Counted from the stretch's first letter, positions 15,529 through 24,589 are shown. The stretch: 64,000 nucleotides of DNA from an uncultured Muribaculaceae bacterium (GCA_910586975.1 CAJUKX010000006.1:40991-104990), one strand, 5' to 3'. The notes: generated by a model from the sequence alone, not told the origin. A program made the numbers and translations.

Positions 15529-17918
15529 TTTATTTCAAATTTAAAGAATTTTGAATCAGCAGATACCTCGCCCTCCACTGTCAGGGTCAGATTAAGGCGC
15601 GGCGGCAGCAGTACGCGGCGGCATAACGGAGCTTTTAAAGTGCCGCTTACGGTCATATCAATTTCGGGTGCGGGCGATTCCTGCAACAGCGATGCACGCT
15701 GCAAACTTATGCGCAGACCGGTGAACGAGCCACCCATATACAGCCACAGACTGCGCAGGGCGAGGCATCGCCATGAGTGGTCCTCTATCGTGCCGCGCCA
15801 CTTTATCCGTTGCCGCGAGCCGTCGGGTACTTTATGTAAGGCTTTGAAAACCCGACCGGTGGGCTGCTCTACCAGGGTATCGGCGTGGTGCTCGCGTTCA
15901 AAAGCCATATCGAGAGTGTAGCGGTGCATGCCCCGGTCAAAGCATATAATCTCGGTAGCCGCATCGGTTATACACCACAGCTCGTGGCAGTCGTGCACCC
16001 ATTTCAGGGCTTTCACAGGCGGCAGTGAGCCGTCGTCTATACGGGAGATTTTAGAGCCGTTGATCAATACTATATCGCCCGAAGCCACGGCGGCGAGTCC
16101 CTTCTCGGTGTGGGCGAGGGCGTATGGCGAGTCAACCACCCTGTTGTCGATAAGGCTCATCGACATTGATTTCCGCGAGCCGTCCGCGCTGAGCAGATAT
16201 ATGCCACGGGTGGTGAATACGTAGTAGCGCACACGCCCGAAGTCCCAGCTCGATTGCCCAAACCGCGCTTCGGCAAGGGCATTTATACGGCAGTCCGAGA
16301 CCCTGATAGAAGCTATGGGCGTGGTGGGCGCGTCGGCATTGCTCAGCAGTATGCGGTCGTCGTACACCAAAGCATCGCCCACTGCATCGGGCTCCCGATA
16401 GACACCGTCGGCAGCCGGAAGCTCGAATGGACGCATACCCGGATGCACATACACGGCACGATGGCCCGAAGGGTCGCGGCTCAGGGTAAATGTGGCTTTG
16501 CGCAAGGTTTGCCCCGTTACTGCCACGGCCACGGTGATTGCCACCGCCCGGGGCGATGGATATGAAAGCACCGGACCCAGTTGTACGGGCGCACCGCTTG
16601 CGCCTGATGCAGCGCGCACCACGGTGGTGCCGTCGTCAAATCTTATCTCGGTATAAGCCTGCCACGGCATATCGGCCACGGCAGCGGCAAAATGAGTGAT
16701 GTCGTGGCCCTCAAAGCGGTTTACCCTGATGCCGCTCCACAGTATGGTGTCGGCACCGGCGGCCATGGTAGAAGCCGTGAACGAATTGGGCGCGGCAAAC
16801 AAAGCATCGGCCTCGTCGGCCGGCACCACGTTTGTGGCAAGAGCTTTTTCGAGTAGTTTCACCGCGCTTTCGGCCGATAGTGCGGCCAATGCCGGCAACT
16901 CTATCGACGATACCGCACGCAACTCCGTGTAGGGAATCCTCGCAAGGGGTGATTCTATCATCTGCATCCTGCCTGTAAGGTCTATTAGCCGCGAGGGGCG
17001 GGCGGCAGGGGCCGGCGAGTCGAGCACGCCGGGGCTGAATGTTACGGTACACAAGGTCTGGGTACCGGCTCTGCGCGAGATAGCTACGGCAACACGGCGC
17101 GACGGGTCGCTGTGGTGTATGGCCGGCGATGTGAGCACTTCGTAGGCCGCCACCGGCGATATGGCCGCAGCGTCGGGCAAATGCAGGTGAAGCGAATAGG
17201 TGGGGACTTCCACCTCAAGCTGATTGGTGGTTTTGCCGTCAGAGCCTGCGCTTAGCTGTAGATAACCTGACCATTCAGGCGTGGTGGGGTGACATATAAG
17301 CTGCGGCTCCGACTCAAACAAGGTGCTACCGCCCGCGCCAAGGGCGCGAATGCGCACCAACACCGGTTGCCAGTAGCGGTTGGTACCGCGCACATTGTTG
17401 TCGAGGTCTTCATACAGGTTTTTGGCTGCGGCAGCCAGTCGGCTTGAGTCGGTAGTCGCGATGTTGTCGCCATGCGAATAAACTTTTGACAGCTCAACCG
17501 CAGGCATTGTAGCGTTCACAGCCACCTCGGCCACAGCCCTTATGCAGGGTAGGGCAGCGGTGGCCACATCCACAGTCTGCAGCGTAGTGCGCAGCAAGGT
17601 GTATGCAGCGCTTCGAGTCATAACCGTGATAGTGGAGTCATCGCCGCCGGGAGCCACGCACAGCGGTTCGGAATCGAGAGTTACCGCCGGGCCGACCATA
17701 TCGCCATCGGCCGACATCAGCGCCAGTTGGCTGCCCTTGTGTACAAGATAAGTATTGTCGGTGTTGAGAAGCGCCAGGGGTCTGAACCCCTCGGCCACCC
17801 TAAGCTCGGACGGAGCTAATGCAGGCCGCAGGCACTTGCCATCGCGGTCTATGCACAGATTGACACACTCCAAGGTATGTCCGCCACTAAAAACGAGGTC
17901 GAAATTCTTACTGATCAT
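15525..17918 (-). CDS. Large protein of unknown function paired with the terminase, possibly a phage structural protein
   Basis: 797 residues from ATG 17918. I do not recognise a family. It has no signal peptide and no membrane segment. The sequence is rich in short beta strands ending in turns (for example DGDMVGPAV, YYVFTTRGIYLLSADG, AHTEKGLAAVASGDIVLING and KWVHDCHELWCITDAATEIICFDRG), which looks like beta-propeller blades. Phage connector and tail proteins such as packaged-DNA stabilisation proteins have this form, and the terminase gene overlapping its end supports a phage origin. A longer frame to 17981 exists, but TAATTTTG at 17939-17946 looks like the -7 box, so the later ATG is preferred. 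The frame is intact throughout. Confidence 0.6.
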   Translation of the reverse strand: MISKNFDLVFSGGHTLECVNLCIDRDGKCLRPALAPSELRVAEGFRPLALLNTDNTYLVHKGSQLALMSADGDMVGPAVTLDSEPLCVAPGGDDSTITVMTRSAAYTLLRTTLQTVDVATAALPCIRAVAEVAVNATMPAVELSKVYSHGDNIATTDSSRLAAAAKNLYEDLDNNVRGTNRYWQPVLVRIRALGAGGSTLFESEPQLICHPTTPEWSGYLQLSAGSDGKTTNQLEVEVPTYSLHLHLPDAAAISPVAAYEVLTSPAIHHSDPSRRVAVAISRRAGTQTLCTVTFSPGVLDSPAPAARPSRLIDLTGRMQMIESPLARIPYTELRAVSSIELPALAALSAESAVKLLEKALATNVVPADEADALFAAPNSFTASTMAAGADTILWSGIRVNRFEGHDITHFAAAVADMPWQAYTEIRFDDGTTVVRAASGASGAPVQLGPVLSYPSPRAVAITVAVAVTGQTLRKATFTLSRDPSGHRAVYVHPGMRPFELPAADGVYREPDAVGDALVYDDRILLSNADAPTTPIASIRVSDCRINALAEARFGQSSWDFGRVRYYVFTTRGIYLLSADGSRKSMSMSLIDNRVVDSPYALAHTEKGLAAVASGDIVLINGSKISRIDDGSLPPVKALKWVHDCHELWCITDAATEIICFDRGMHRYTLDMAFEREHHADTLVEQPTGRVFKALHKVPDGSRQRIKWRGTIEDHSWRCLALRSLWLYMGGSFTGLRISLQRASLLQESPAPEIDMTVSGTLKAPLCRRVLLPPRLNLTLTVEGEVSADSKFFKFEIK

Positions 17919-17938
17919 GATAACGGATTTTTTATCGG

Positions 17939-17946
17939 CAAAATTA
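17939..17946 (-). promoter_or_regulatory. -7 box for the terminase operon
   Basis: Minus-strand TAATTTTG, about 20 bases before the ATG at 17918. A TTTG lies 24 bases further upstream (17971-17974), a little too far for the consensus. Confidence 0.4.
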
Positions 17947-18080
17947 ATCCGACAACAAGCACCCCCTTCCCAAATCACCAAATCCTCACGCTATTCTGTA
18001 AAAACCGCCCTCATCCGGGGTTTTTCAAACCTTTGCAGGCGGTGGGTTGTTGTATCAATACAACTTAAAGCTATTTATTT

Positions 18081-19040
18081 ATGTACTTATCTGAGTCTAA
18101 CATTAAAGTACGCACCTCCTTCATAACCGCACTTAACTTCCGACCTATAACACTTGCCGATTTAACATTGATCAACGGTTTGCTACAGGCTGCCATAAGC
18201 CGCACATGCGACTATACCGCCGGAGGTATCTTCATGTGGATTGATTATTTCAATTATGAATATTGTGTATACAGCAACACCCTCTTTATAAAGGGGCGCA
18301 CCGAAAACCGTCGCACCGAGACCTCGTTCATGCTGCCTATCGGAGCCTTACCGCTGGATGAGGCGGTGGCGCTTGTGCTTGATTATTGCCGTGTGAAAGA
18401 TATAAGACCCGTTTTCTCGGCGGTGCCTGCCGACCGCATCGAGGCCCTGCTCGATGTGCTGGGCGAAGGCGCATCGGTTGAGCCGCTTTCTGACTGGTCG
18501 GATTATCTGTATGACATCAATTCGCTGGCAACTCTGGCCGGCAAGAAACTGGCCAAGAAGCGCAATCACCTGCATCAGTTCGTGCAGGCCAATCCAAACT
18601 ATATTTTCGAACCCATAACCTACGACCTGCTGCCCGAGGTTGAACTGTTTTTTGCCGGAAATGCCATAGGCGACAAGTCAAACGAGGCCATGGCCGAGTA
18701 TGAGCACGAGCAGTGCCGCAAGGTGCTCAATCATCTGTCGTCGTACCCCTTTGAGGGTGCTTTGCTGCGCGGCGAGAGCGGCGAGATTGTGGCCTTTGCC
18801 ATAGGCGAGGTGATTGGTGATACCCTCTTTGTGCATATAGAGAAGATGAACCACGAGGCCGCCGGCGCCGGCGCTGCGATATGCAGCATGTATGCCCGTT
18901 ATATGCTGCTGCGACATAAACAGCTGCGCTATGTGAACCGCGAGGAAGACTGCGGCGACCCCGGGCTGCGCATTGCCAAGCAGCAATATCATCCCCTTGC
19001 TCTGCTTGAAAAATATAATGTAAGGGTGGGGAGAGTTTAG
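18081..19040 (+). CDS. DUF2156 protein (GNAT-fold, related to lysylphosphatidylglycerol synthase domains)
   Basis: 319 residues. RPITLADLTLINGLL, CDYTAGGIFMWIDYFNYEYCVYSNTLFIKG and WSDYLYDINSLATLAGKKLAKKRNHLH (in separate places) follow the DUF2156 pattern, ending in a GNAT-like half (FEGALLRGESGEIVAFAIGE, HIEKMNHEAAGAGAAICSMY, YVNREEDCGDPGLRIAKQQY). The family resembles the aminoacyl-transfer domain of MprF, but there are no membrane segments, so it is probably a soluble acyl- or aminoacyl-transferase with unknown substrate. It is transcribed away from the terminase operon. Confidence 0.8.
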   Translation: MYLSESNIKVRTSFITALNFRPITLADLTLINGLLQAAISRTCDYTAGGIFMWIDYFNYEYCVYSNTLFIKGRTENRRTETSFMLPIGALPLDEAVALVLDYCRVKDIRPVFSAVPADRIEALLDVLGEGASVEPLSDWSDYLYDINSLATLAGKKLAKKRNHLHQFVQANPNYIFEPITYDLLPEVELFFAGNAIGDKSNEAMAEYEHEQCRKVLNHLSSYPFEGALLRGESGEIVAFAIGEVIGDTLFVHIEKMNHEAAGAGAAICSMYARYMLLRHKQLRYVNREEDCGDPGLRIAKQQYHPLALLEKYNVRVGRV

Positions 19041-19066
19041 AATTGGAGCTAAATTCTAAACTTTAA
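19035..19066 (+). terminator. Weak terminator-like hairpin after the DUF2156 gene
   Basis: GTTTAGAATT (overlapping the stop codon) pairs with AATTCTAAAC around a 7-base loop, followed by TTTAAT. A-T-rich, so only modestly stable. Confidence 0.4.
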
Positions 19067-19089
19067 TCTCTAAATTCTAAATTTTTCAC

Positions 19090-19097
19090 TATATTTG
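19090..19097 (+). promoter_or_regulatory. -7 box for the YifB-family gene
   Basis: TATATTTG, about 50 bases before the ATG at 19149. It makes a TTG start at 19095 unlikely. Confidence 0.45.
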
Positions 19098-19148
19098 TGG
19101 AAATTATTCATAAGTGGCTTTAGGTATAAGCCTCATAATTTCCTGAAT

Positions 19149-20708
19149 ATGCTTGTAAAGACTTTCGGTGCCGCTGTGCAGGGTATAGATGCCCTTATTG
19201 TAACCATAGAGGTAACCATGGAAAACGGATTTCAGTTTTGCATGGTGGGCCTGCCCGATGCTGCGGTGAAAGAAAGCCATCAGCGTGTGGTATCGGCCAT
19301 AAAAGAGAGTGGCTACGACCCGCCCCGACGCAAGAATATAGTAATAAATCTGTCGCCGGCCGATGTCAAGAAAGAAGGCGCTGCCTACGACCTGCCCATA
19401 GCCATAGCGCTGATGGTGGGTGGCGGGGTGATTGAAGCTCCCGGGCTCGACCGCTATATAATAATGGGCGAGCTGTCGCTCGACGGCACGGTGCTGCCCA
19501 TACGCGGCGCGTTGCCCATGGCCATCGAGGCCCGCAAACGCGGCTACAAGGGCATAATAGTGCCCCAAGCCAATGCCTCAGAAGCTGCTGTGGTAAATAA
19601 CCTTGAGGTGTATGGCGTGAGAAACCTGCTCGAAGTGGTGGATTTTCTGCGCGGAGCCTCTGACCTGCAGCCGGTGGAGTTCGACACACGTGCCGAATTT
19701 GCCAGGACTCAGCAGAACTTCGACTTCGATTTTTCGGAAGTAAAGGGTCAGGAAAATGTAAAACGCGCCTTTGAGGTAGCATGCGCCGGCGGACACAACA
19801 TATTGCTCGTGGGTCCTCCCGGTTCGGGAAAGTCGATGCTCTCCAAGCGATTGCCCACCATAATGCCGCCCCTCACTCTGAGCGAGGCCCTTGAAACCAC
19901 AAAGATACACTCGGTGGCCGGAAAGCTGAAAAGCGGCTCCAAGCTGATGACCGCCAGGCCATTCCGTGCCCCTCACCATACCATTTCGCCCGTGGCGCTG
20001 GTGGGCGGTGGCAACAATCCGCTGCCCGGCGAGATTTCGCTTGCGCACAACGGCATACTGTTCATGGACGAATTTCCCGAATTTCCACGTACGGTGCTCG
20101 AGGTGCTGCGCCAGCCCCTCGAAGACAGGCACATATCCATAAGCCGTGCGCGCTATGCCGTAGACTATCCGGCCGGTTTCATGCTCGTGGCTTCGATGAA
20201 TCCTTGTCCGTGCGGTTATTACAACCATCCTACCAAGGAATGTACATGCGCCCCCGGGGCCGTGAGCAAATATCTTGGCCGCATATCAGGGCCGTTGCTC
20301 GACCGCATAGACATACAATGCGAGATACAGCCTGTGCCGTTTGACAAACTTGCCGGAATGGAAACCGGCGAGAGCAGCACCGACATACGCCTGCGTGTGG
20401 TAAAAGCCCGCGCCGTGCAGGAAGAACGTTTCCGTGGCGAGCGCGAGGTGCATTGCAATGCTCAGATGAATGCCCGGCTGATAGCAAAATGCTGCCGGCT
20501 CGACGAGTCCTCGATGAATATACTGCGCAGGGCCATGACCAAATACGACATGAGTGCCCGAGCCTACGACCGCATACTCAAGGTGGCGCGTACCATAGCC
20601 GATCTCGACGGCTCGGCCGACATTCAGCCCCTGCACGTGCAGGAAGCCATATCATACCGCAACCTCGACCGCGGCAGCTGGGGCAAAGCTAATGCCGTGC
20701 TGCCGTAA
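19149..20708 (+). CDS. YifB/ComM-family Mg-chelatase-like AAA+ ATPase
   Basis: 519 residues from ATG 19149. The N-terminal Lon-protease-like fold (MLVKTFGAAVQGIDALIVTIEV, VGLPDAAVKESHQRVVSAI, cut here by eye) is followed by the AAA+ core with Walker A GPPGSGKSM, Walker B GILFMDEFPEF and a zinc-ribbon-like insert (MNPCPCGYYNHPTKECTCAPG, cysteines spaced C.C......C.C). In Gammaproteobacteria ComM is a hexameric helicase that speeds branch migration during natural transformation; the same role here is inference. The upstream in-frame TTG is set aside because of the -7 box at 19090-19097. Confidence 0.93.
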   Translation: MLVKTFGAAVQGIDALIVTIEVTMENGFQFCMVGLPDAAVKESHQRVVSAIKESGYDPPRRKNIVINLSPADVKKEGAAYDLPIAIALMVGGGVIEAPGLDRYIIMGELSLDGTVLPIRGALPMAIEARKRGYKGIIVPQANASEAAVVNNLEVYGVRNLLEVVDFLRGASDLQPVEFDTRAEFARTQQNFDFDFSEVKGQENVKRAFEVACAGGHNILLVGPPGSGKSMLSKRLPTIMPPLTLSEALETTKIHSVAGKLKSGSKLMTARPFRAPHHTISPVALVGGGNNPLPGEISLAHNGILFMDEFPEFPRTVLEVLRQPLEDRHISISRARYAVDYPAGFMLVASMNPCPCGYYNHPTKECTCAPGAVSKYLGRISGPLLDRIDIQCEIQPVPFDKLAGMETGESSTDIRLRVVKARAVQEERFRGEREVHCNAQMNARLIAKCCRLDESSMNILRRAMTKYDMSARAYDRILKVARTIADLDGSADIQPLHVQEAISYRNLDRGSWGKANAVLP

Positions 20709-20768
20709 GCAGATGAGGCTCAAGTACGGTGATAACAATATATTAACATATTATTAATATAAAAACCA

Positions 20769-21710
20769 ATGATTAAAACCATATATCTGGCGGGGGGATG
20801 CTTTTGGGGTACAGCGCATCTTTTCTCGTTGGTGCCCGGAGTCTCGGGTACCACGGCAGGCTATGCCAACAGCATTGTACCCGATCCTTCGTATGAACAG
20901 GTGTGCACCGGCGCCACAGGCGCTGCCGAAACCGTGCGCGTGGAATATGATGCCGACTCGGTGGGGCTGAGCGACCTACTTATGCTATTCTTCAAGAGCA
21001 TTGACCCTGTTTCGGTTAACCGTCAGGGCGGCGACTCAGGCCCGCAGTACCGTACGGGCATATATTACACCGATGCGGCCGATGTGCCGGTGATTGAAGC
21101 ACAGCTTGCAACACTGCAACGCCGCTACTCGCAGCCCCTGGCCATAGAATTTGCACAGCTCGATAATTTCTATCCTGCCGAGGACTATCATCAGGATTAT
21201 CTTTACAAGAATCCGGGTGGTTATTGCCATGTGAATCCCGCATTGTTCAAGGAAGCCAAGACAATGGCTGCCAAGAAGCTCGAAAGCAAGCAGGAGCTGC
21301 GTGCCCGCCTCACTCCGCTGCAGTGGGAGGTGACGCAGAATGCCGCCACCGAGCGTCCATTTGTCAACGAATACGACAACGAGTTCCGCAAGGGTATTTA
21401 CGTGGATATAACAGATGGAACACCTCTGTTCCTCTCCACCGACAAGTACAATTCGGGCTGCGGATGGCCGGCTTTCACACGTCCGATAGACGATGAAATG
21501 CTCACCGAGAACACCGATACCTCTTTCGGTCGTGTGCGTACCGAGGTAAGGTCGGCATCGTCTGACTCGCACCTCGGACATGTATTCCCCGACGGCCCTG
21601 CCGAGAGCGGCGGACTGCGCTATTGCATCAACTCGGCCGCGCTGCGTTTCATCCCTGTAGAAAAAATGGAAGAAGAGGGCTACGGCAAGTACATACCGCT
21701 GATTAAATAG
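20769..21710 (+). CDS. msrAB: Bifunctional methionine sulfoxide reductase MsrA-MsrB
   Basis: 313 residues. The MsrA half has the GCFWG motif with catalytic C11; it reduces Met-S-sulfoxide. The MsrB half (about 175-305) has SGCGWPAFTRP, HLGHVFPDGP and the catalytic cysteine in RYCINSAALRF; it reduces the R form. The two CxxC pairs that hold zinc in many MsrB proteins are absent, so this is a zinc-free MsrB. No signal peptide is seen, so it should act in the cytosol. It is followed by a structured dispersed repeat. Confidence 0.95.
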   Translation: MIKTIYLAGGCFWGTAHLFSLVPGVSGTTAGYANSIVPDPSYEQVCTGATGAAETVRVEYDADSVGLSDLLMLFFKSIDPVSVNRQGGDSGPQYRTGIYYTDAADVPVIEAQLATLQRRYSQPLAIEFAQLDNFYPAEDYHQDYLYKNPGGYCHVNPALFKEAKTMAAKKLESKQELRARLTPLQWEVTQNAATERPFVNEYDNEFRKGIYVDITDGTPLFLSTDKYNSGCGWPAFTRPIDDEMLTENTDTSFGRVRTEVRSASSDSHLGHVFPDGPAESGGLRYCINSAALRFIPVEKMEEEGYGKYIPLIK

Positions 21711-21726
21711 AGCATTATATAACAGC

Positions 21727-21855
21727 TATAAAACCCAACGTAGCGGCTGCCTCCCGGCGCCGCTACGTTAGATATAAACCAATCATTATCACATTTCTTA
21801 CAATGGAAAAGCTAATTTCTTTATCGCTTTTGTATATTGTAAACGCTTTGTAACA
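21727..21855 (-). repeat. Structured dispersed repeat, copy 1
   Basis: About 129 bases that match, in opposite orientation, 36759-36882. The stretch from the shared TTGTAAGAAATGTGATAATG to TTTTATA is almost identical. It contains an 11-pair hairpin, AACGTAGCGGC (21737-21747) with GCCGCTACGTT (21759-21769), followed on the minus strand by GGGTTTTATA. It lies just after msrAB, antisense to it as oriented by the hairpin-T order. It could be a non-coding RNA gene, a terminator or a small mobile element. Confidence 0.8.
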
Positions 21856-22095
21856 CAAATTGGTTCGTATTGTAACTTTATTTTTTTTGAGTTTTTTTGC
21901 CGTGTGGTTGGTAATGGGTTGAATGATAGGATGTTAATGCGGTGCGATTTTTTGTAAAAAAATCACCATATTCCCGGGCACCGTATATCCGGACTCTTAT
22001 GCCGCATTCTGCCGGATGCCACTCCATGACTGTATGCCTACCGGGCATGCCCTCCCTGTGGTCGTGCATACCGCGGTTACGATGTTTGCAGACAT
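21856..22095. other. Non-coding stretch between the dispersed repeat and the tandem repeat
   Basis: I see no gene or promoter here. Overlapping frames on both strands have the composition of repeat-driven or chance frames. Confidence 0.5.
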
Positions 22096-22248
22096 CCTTG
22101 GCGGATGTCATACTCTTGGAATACCTGTCATCCAACTTTGTTGGCACCTTGGCGGATGTCATACTCTTGGAATACCTGTCATCCAACCTTGTCGGTACCT
22201 TGGCGGATGTTATATTCTTGGAACACCTGTCATCCAACCTTGTCGGTA
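22096..22248. repeat. Tandem repeat, 3 x 51 bp
   Basis: Units start at 22096, 22147 and 22198, each beginning CCTTGGCGGATGT and ending near CATCCAAC then TTGT(T/C)GG. They are contiguous with no spacer and differ at a few positions. GGATG and CATCC in each unit could form a small hairpin. The unit is a multiple of three and frames run through it on both strands, but no start signal or known protein is seen. Read as a minisatellite. Confidence 0.85.
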
Positions 22249-22283
22249 TCATGCCATTCACAGGTCGAAATATCACAAAAAAC

Positions 22284-22313
22284 AAGCCCCCGCCTTTGTT
22301 GTGGCGGGGGCTT
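22284..22313 (-). terminator. Terminator of the membrane pyrophosphatase gene
   Basis: AAGCCCCCGCC pairs perfectly with GGCGGGGGCTT around an 8-base loop; on the minus strand it is followed by GTTTTTTGTG. Confidence 0.85.
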
Positions 22314-22334
22314 TGCTATGGTATGGAGTTTTTA

Positions 22335-24527
22335 TCAGAACAGACTCCAGCTCACGGTAAGGCCGGCCATAACGATGGCAACCATCGACATGAGTTTGAT
22401 GAGGATATTGAGCGAGGGGCCGCTGGTGTCCTTGAAGGGGTCGCCAACGGTGTCGCCCACCACGGTAGCTTTGTGCACTTCGCTGCCCTTGCCGCCGAAG
22501 TTGCCTTCTTCAACATACTTCTTGGCATTGTCCCAGGCACCGCCGGCATTGGCCATGAAAATAGCCAGTACAAAGCCGCTTGAAAGTCCGCCTACGAGCA
22601 GGCCAAGCACGCCCGGAACACCGAATACCAGACCGGTGACTATAGGAGCGATGATGGCAAGCAGCGAGGGGAAGATCATTTCCTTCTGGGCGCCTTTGGT
22701 AGAAATCTGCACGCAACGTGCGTAGTCGGGTTCGGCTTTGCCTTCGAGGATACCCTTGATTTCGCGGAACTGGCGACGAACCTCGTCAACCATGTGGGCG
22801 GCGGCACGACCTACGGCGTTCATTGTAAGACCGCAGAACAGGAAGGCCATCATTGAGCCGATAAACATACCCGAAAGCACCTTGGGGCTCATGAGATTAA
22901 CCTCGTAGAGAGTCATGAAGTCGAGGAAATTCATTTCGTGGATATGCACGGTGCGGTCGCCCACCTGAATCATGGTTTCGCCCAGGCGTTCAAGGCCGAT
23001 ACGTATTTCTTCGATATACGATGCAAGCAGAGCCAGACCGGTGAGGGCGGCCGAGCCTATGGCAAAGCCCTTGCCGGTGGCGGCTGTGGTATTGCCCAGC
23101 GAGTCGAGGGCGTCGGTACGGCGGCGCACTTCAGCGCCCAGGCCGCTCATCTCGGCATTACCGCCGGCATTGTCGGCTATGGGGCCGTAGGCATCGGTGG
23201 CCAGGGTGATACCAAGGGTAGAGAGCATGCCCACGGCGGCGATACCTATGCCGTAGAGGCCCATGGCTACATTGCCGAATTCAAAGCCCGAAGCAAACCA
23301 GTAGCTGAGGATGATACCGGCTACTACGGCTATTACGGGTACTGCGGTTGAGATCATACCCAGACCAACACCCGAGATGATAACGGTGGCAGGACCGGTG
23401 GTGCCGCTTTCGGCAAGTTTTTTGGTGGGCTTGTATGATTGTGATGTGTAGTACTCGGTAGAGCGTCCGATGATTATACCCACCAGCAGGCCTACAACTA
23501 CCGAGCAGCCTATCAGCGCCCAGTTGGTGATACCGAGCATCCACAGTATGAGGAATGTGGCGGCCACGATAAGCACCGAGCTGAGGTTGGTGCCAAGCGA
23601 CAGCGAGCCAAGCAACTGTTTCATGTTGGCGTCTTCTTTGGTGCGCACGGCAAAGATACCTACTATAGAGAGCAGGATACCTACGGCGGCTATGAGCATC
23701 GGGGCCACAACGGCCTTGTATTGCATCTCCACGTCGCCCGAGAGCAGGAATGCGGCTGCACCCAGGGCCGATGTGGCCAGGATAGAACCGCAATACGACT
23801 CGTAGAGGTCGGCGCCCATGCCGGCCACGTCGCCCACGTTGTCGCCCACGTTGTCGGCGATGGTGGCGGGGTTGCGGGGGTCGTCCTCGGGAATACCGGC
23901 TTCAACCTTGCCCACGAGGTCGGCGCCCACGTCGGCGGCCTTGGTGTAGATACCGCCGCCCACACGGGCAAACAGAGCCTGAGTAGACGCGCCCATACCG
24001 AAGGTGAGCATGGTGGTGGTGATCATAGCCAGCTTGGCGGTGCCGGGCAGGTCAACCAGCCAGTCGAGCAGCAGATACCAGAACGAAATGTCAAACAAGC
24101 CAAGGCCTACCACAACCAGGCCCATTACGGCACCCGAGCGGAATGCCACCCTGAGGCCGCGGTTGAGCGAGTTGCTGGCCGCATTGGCGGTGCGGGCCGA
24201 GGCGTATGTGGCGGTCTTCATGCCCAGGAAACCCGAGAGACCCGAGAAGAAGCCACCGGTGAGGAAGGCTACGGGCACCCAGGGATTCTGTAGCTGAAAT
24301 CCGTATGCCATGATTGAGAAAAGGATAACCAGTGCCAGGAACACACAACCCACTATCTTGTATTGTTGCTTAAGATAGCTCATTGCGCCCTTGCGTACGT
24401 GCGAAGCTATACGCTTCATGGTGTCGGTGCCTTCGCTCTCGCGCATCATCTCGCGGTAGAAATACCAGGCGAGCAGCAATGCGATTACAGAAGCCGCAGG
24501 CACTAACCAAAATACCGAGCTTGTCAT
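22335..24527 (-). CDS. hppA: Membrane-bound ion-pumping pyrophosphatase
   Basis: 730 residues from ATG 24527 with about 16 membrane helices. It hydrolyses pyrophosphate and pumps H+ and/or Na+ across the inner membrane. Substrate-site motifs are visible: KAADVGADLVGKVEAGIPED, DNVGDNVGDVAGMGADL and the C-terminal DTVGDPFKDTSGPS. The segment GNTTAATGKG has alanine where potassium-independent pumps carry lysine, so the enzyme should need K+; this class includes Na+-pumping members. A 33-residue upstream extension in the same frame is A-T-rich and has no family match, and TAACTTTG at 24590-24597 lies inside it, so it is left out. Confidence 0.95.
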   Translation of the reverse strand: MTSSVFWLVPAASVIALLLAWYFYREMMRESEGTDTMKRIASHVRKGAMSYLKQQYKIVGCVFLALVILFSIMAYGFQLQNPWVPVAFLTGGFFSGLSGFLGMKTATYASARTANAASNSLNRGLRVAFRSGAVMGLVVVGLGLFDISFWYLLLDWLVDLPGTAKLAMITTTMLTFGMGASTQALFARVGGGIYTKAADVGADLVGKVEAGIPEDDPRNPATIADNVGDNVGDVAGMGADLYESYCGSILATSALGAAAFLLSGDVEMQYKAVVAPMLIAAVGILLSIVGIFAVRTKEDANMKQLLGSLSLGTNLSSVLIVAATFLILWMLGITNWALIGCSVVVGLLVGIIIGRSTEYYTSQSYKPTKKLAESGTTGPATVIISGVGLGMISTAVPVIAVVAGIILSYWFASGFEFGNVAMGLYGIGIAAVGMLSTLGITLATDAYGPIADNAGGNAEMSGLGAEVRRRTDALDSLGNTTAATGKGFAIGSAALTGLALLASYIEEIRIGLERLGETMIQVGDRTVHIHEMNFLDFMTLYEVNLMSPKVLSGMFIGSMMAFLFCGLTMNAVGRAAAHMVDEVRRQFREIKGILEGKAEPDYARCVQISTKGAQKEMIFPSLLAIIAPIVTGLVFGVPGVLGLLVGGLSSGFVLAIFMANAGGAWDNAKKYVEEGNFGGKGSEVHKATVVGDTVGDPFKDTSGPSLNILIKLMSMVAIVMAGLTVSWSLF

Positions 24528-24589
24528 AATTGGGATTTTAAAATTTAAGGTTTGTTGAAATATGATGCCTTTGTGGTTAAAAAAGTGTT

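Noticed and set aside
13705..18060. A complete prophage
   Set aside because: Only a terminase and one partner are present. No capsid, portal, protease, tail, lysis or integrase genes and no attachment-site repeats were seen.
22096..22248. CRISPR array
   Set aside because: The 51-bp units are directly adjacent with no spacers and are not palindromic in the CRISPR manner; no cas genes are near.
21878..22583. Protein-coding frames across the tandem repeat on both strands
   Set aside because: Each frame is created by the 51-bp (multiple of three) repeat; no start signal, no domain and competing frames on both strands.
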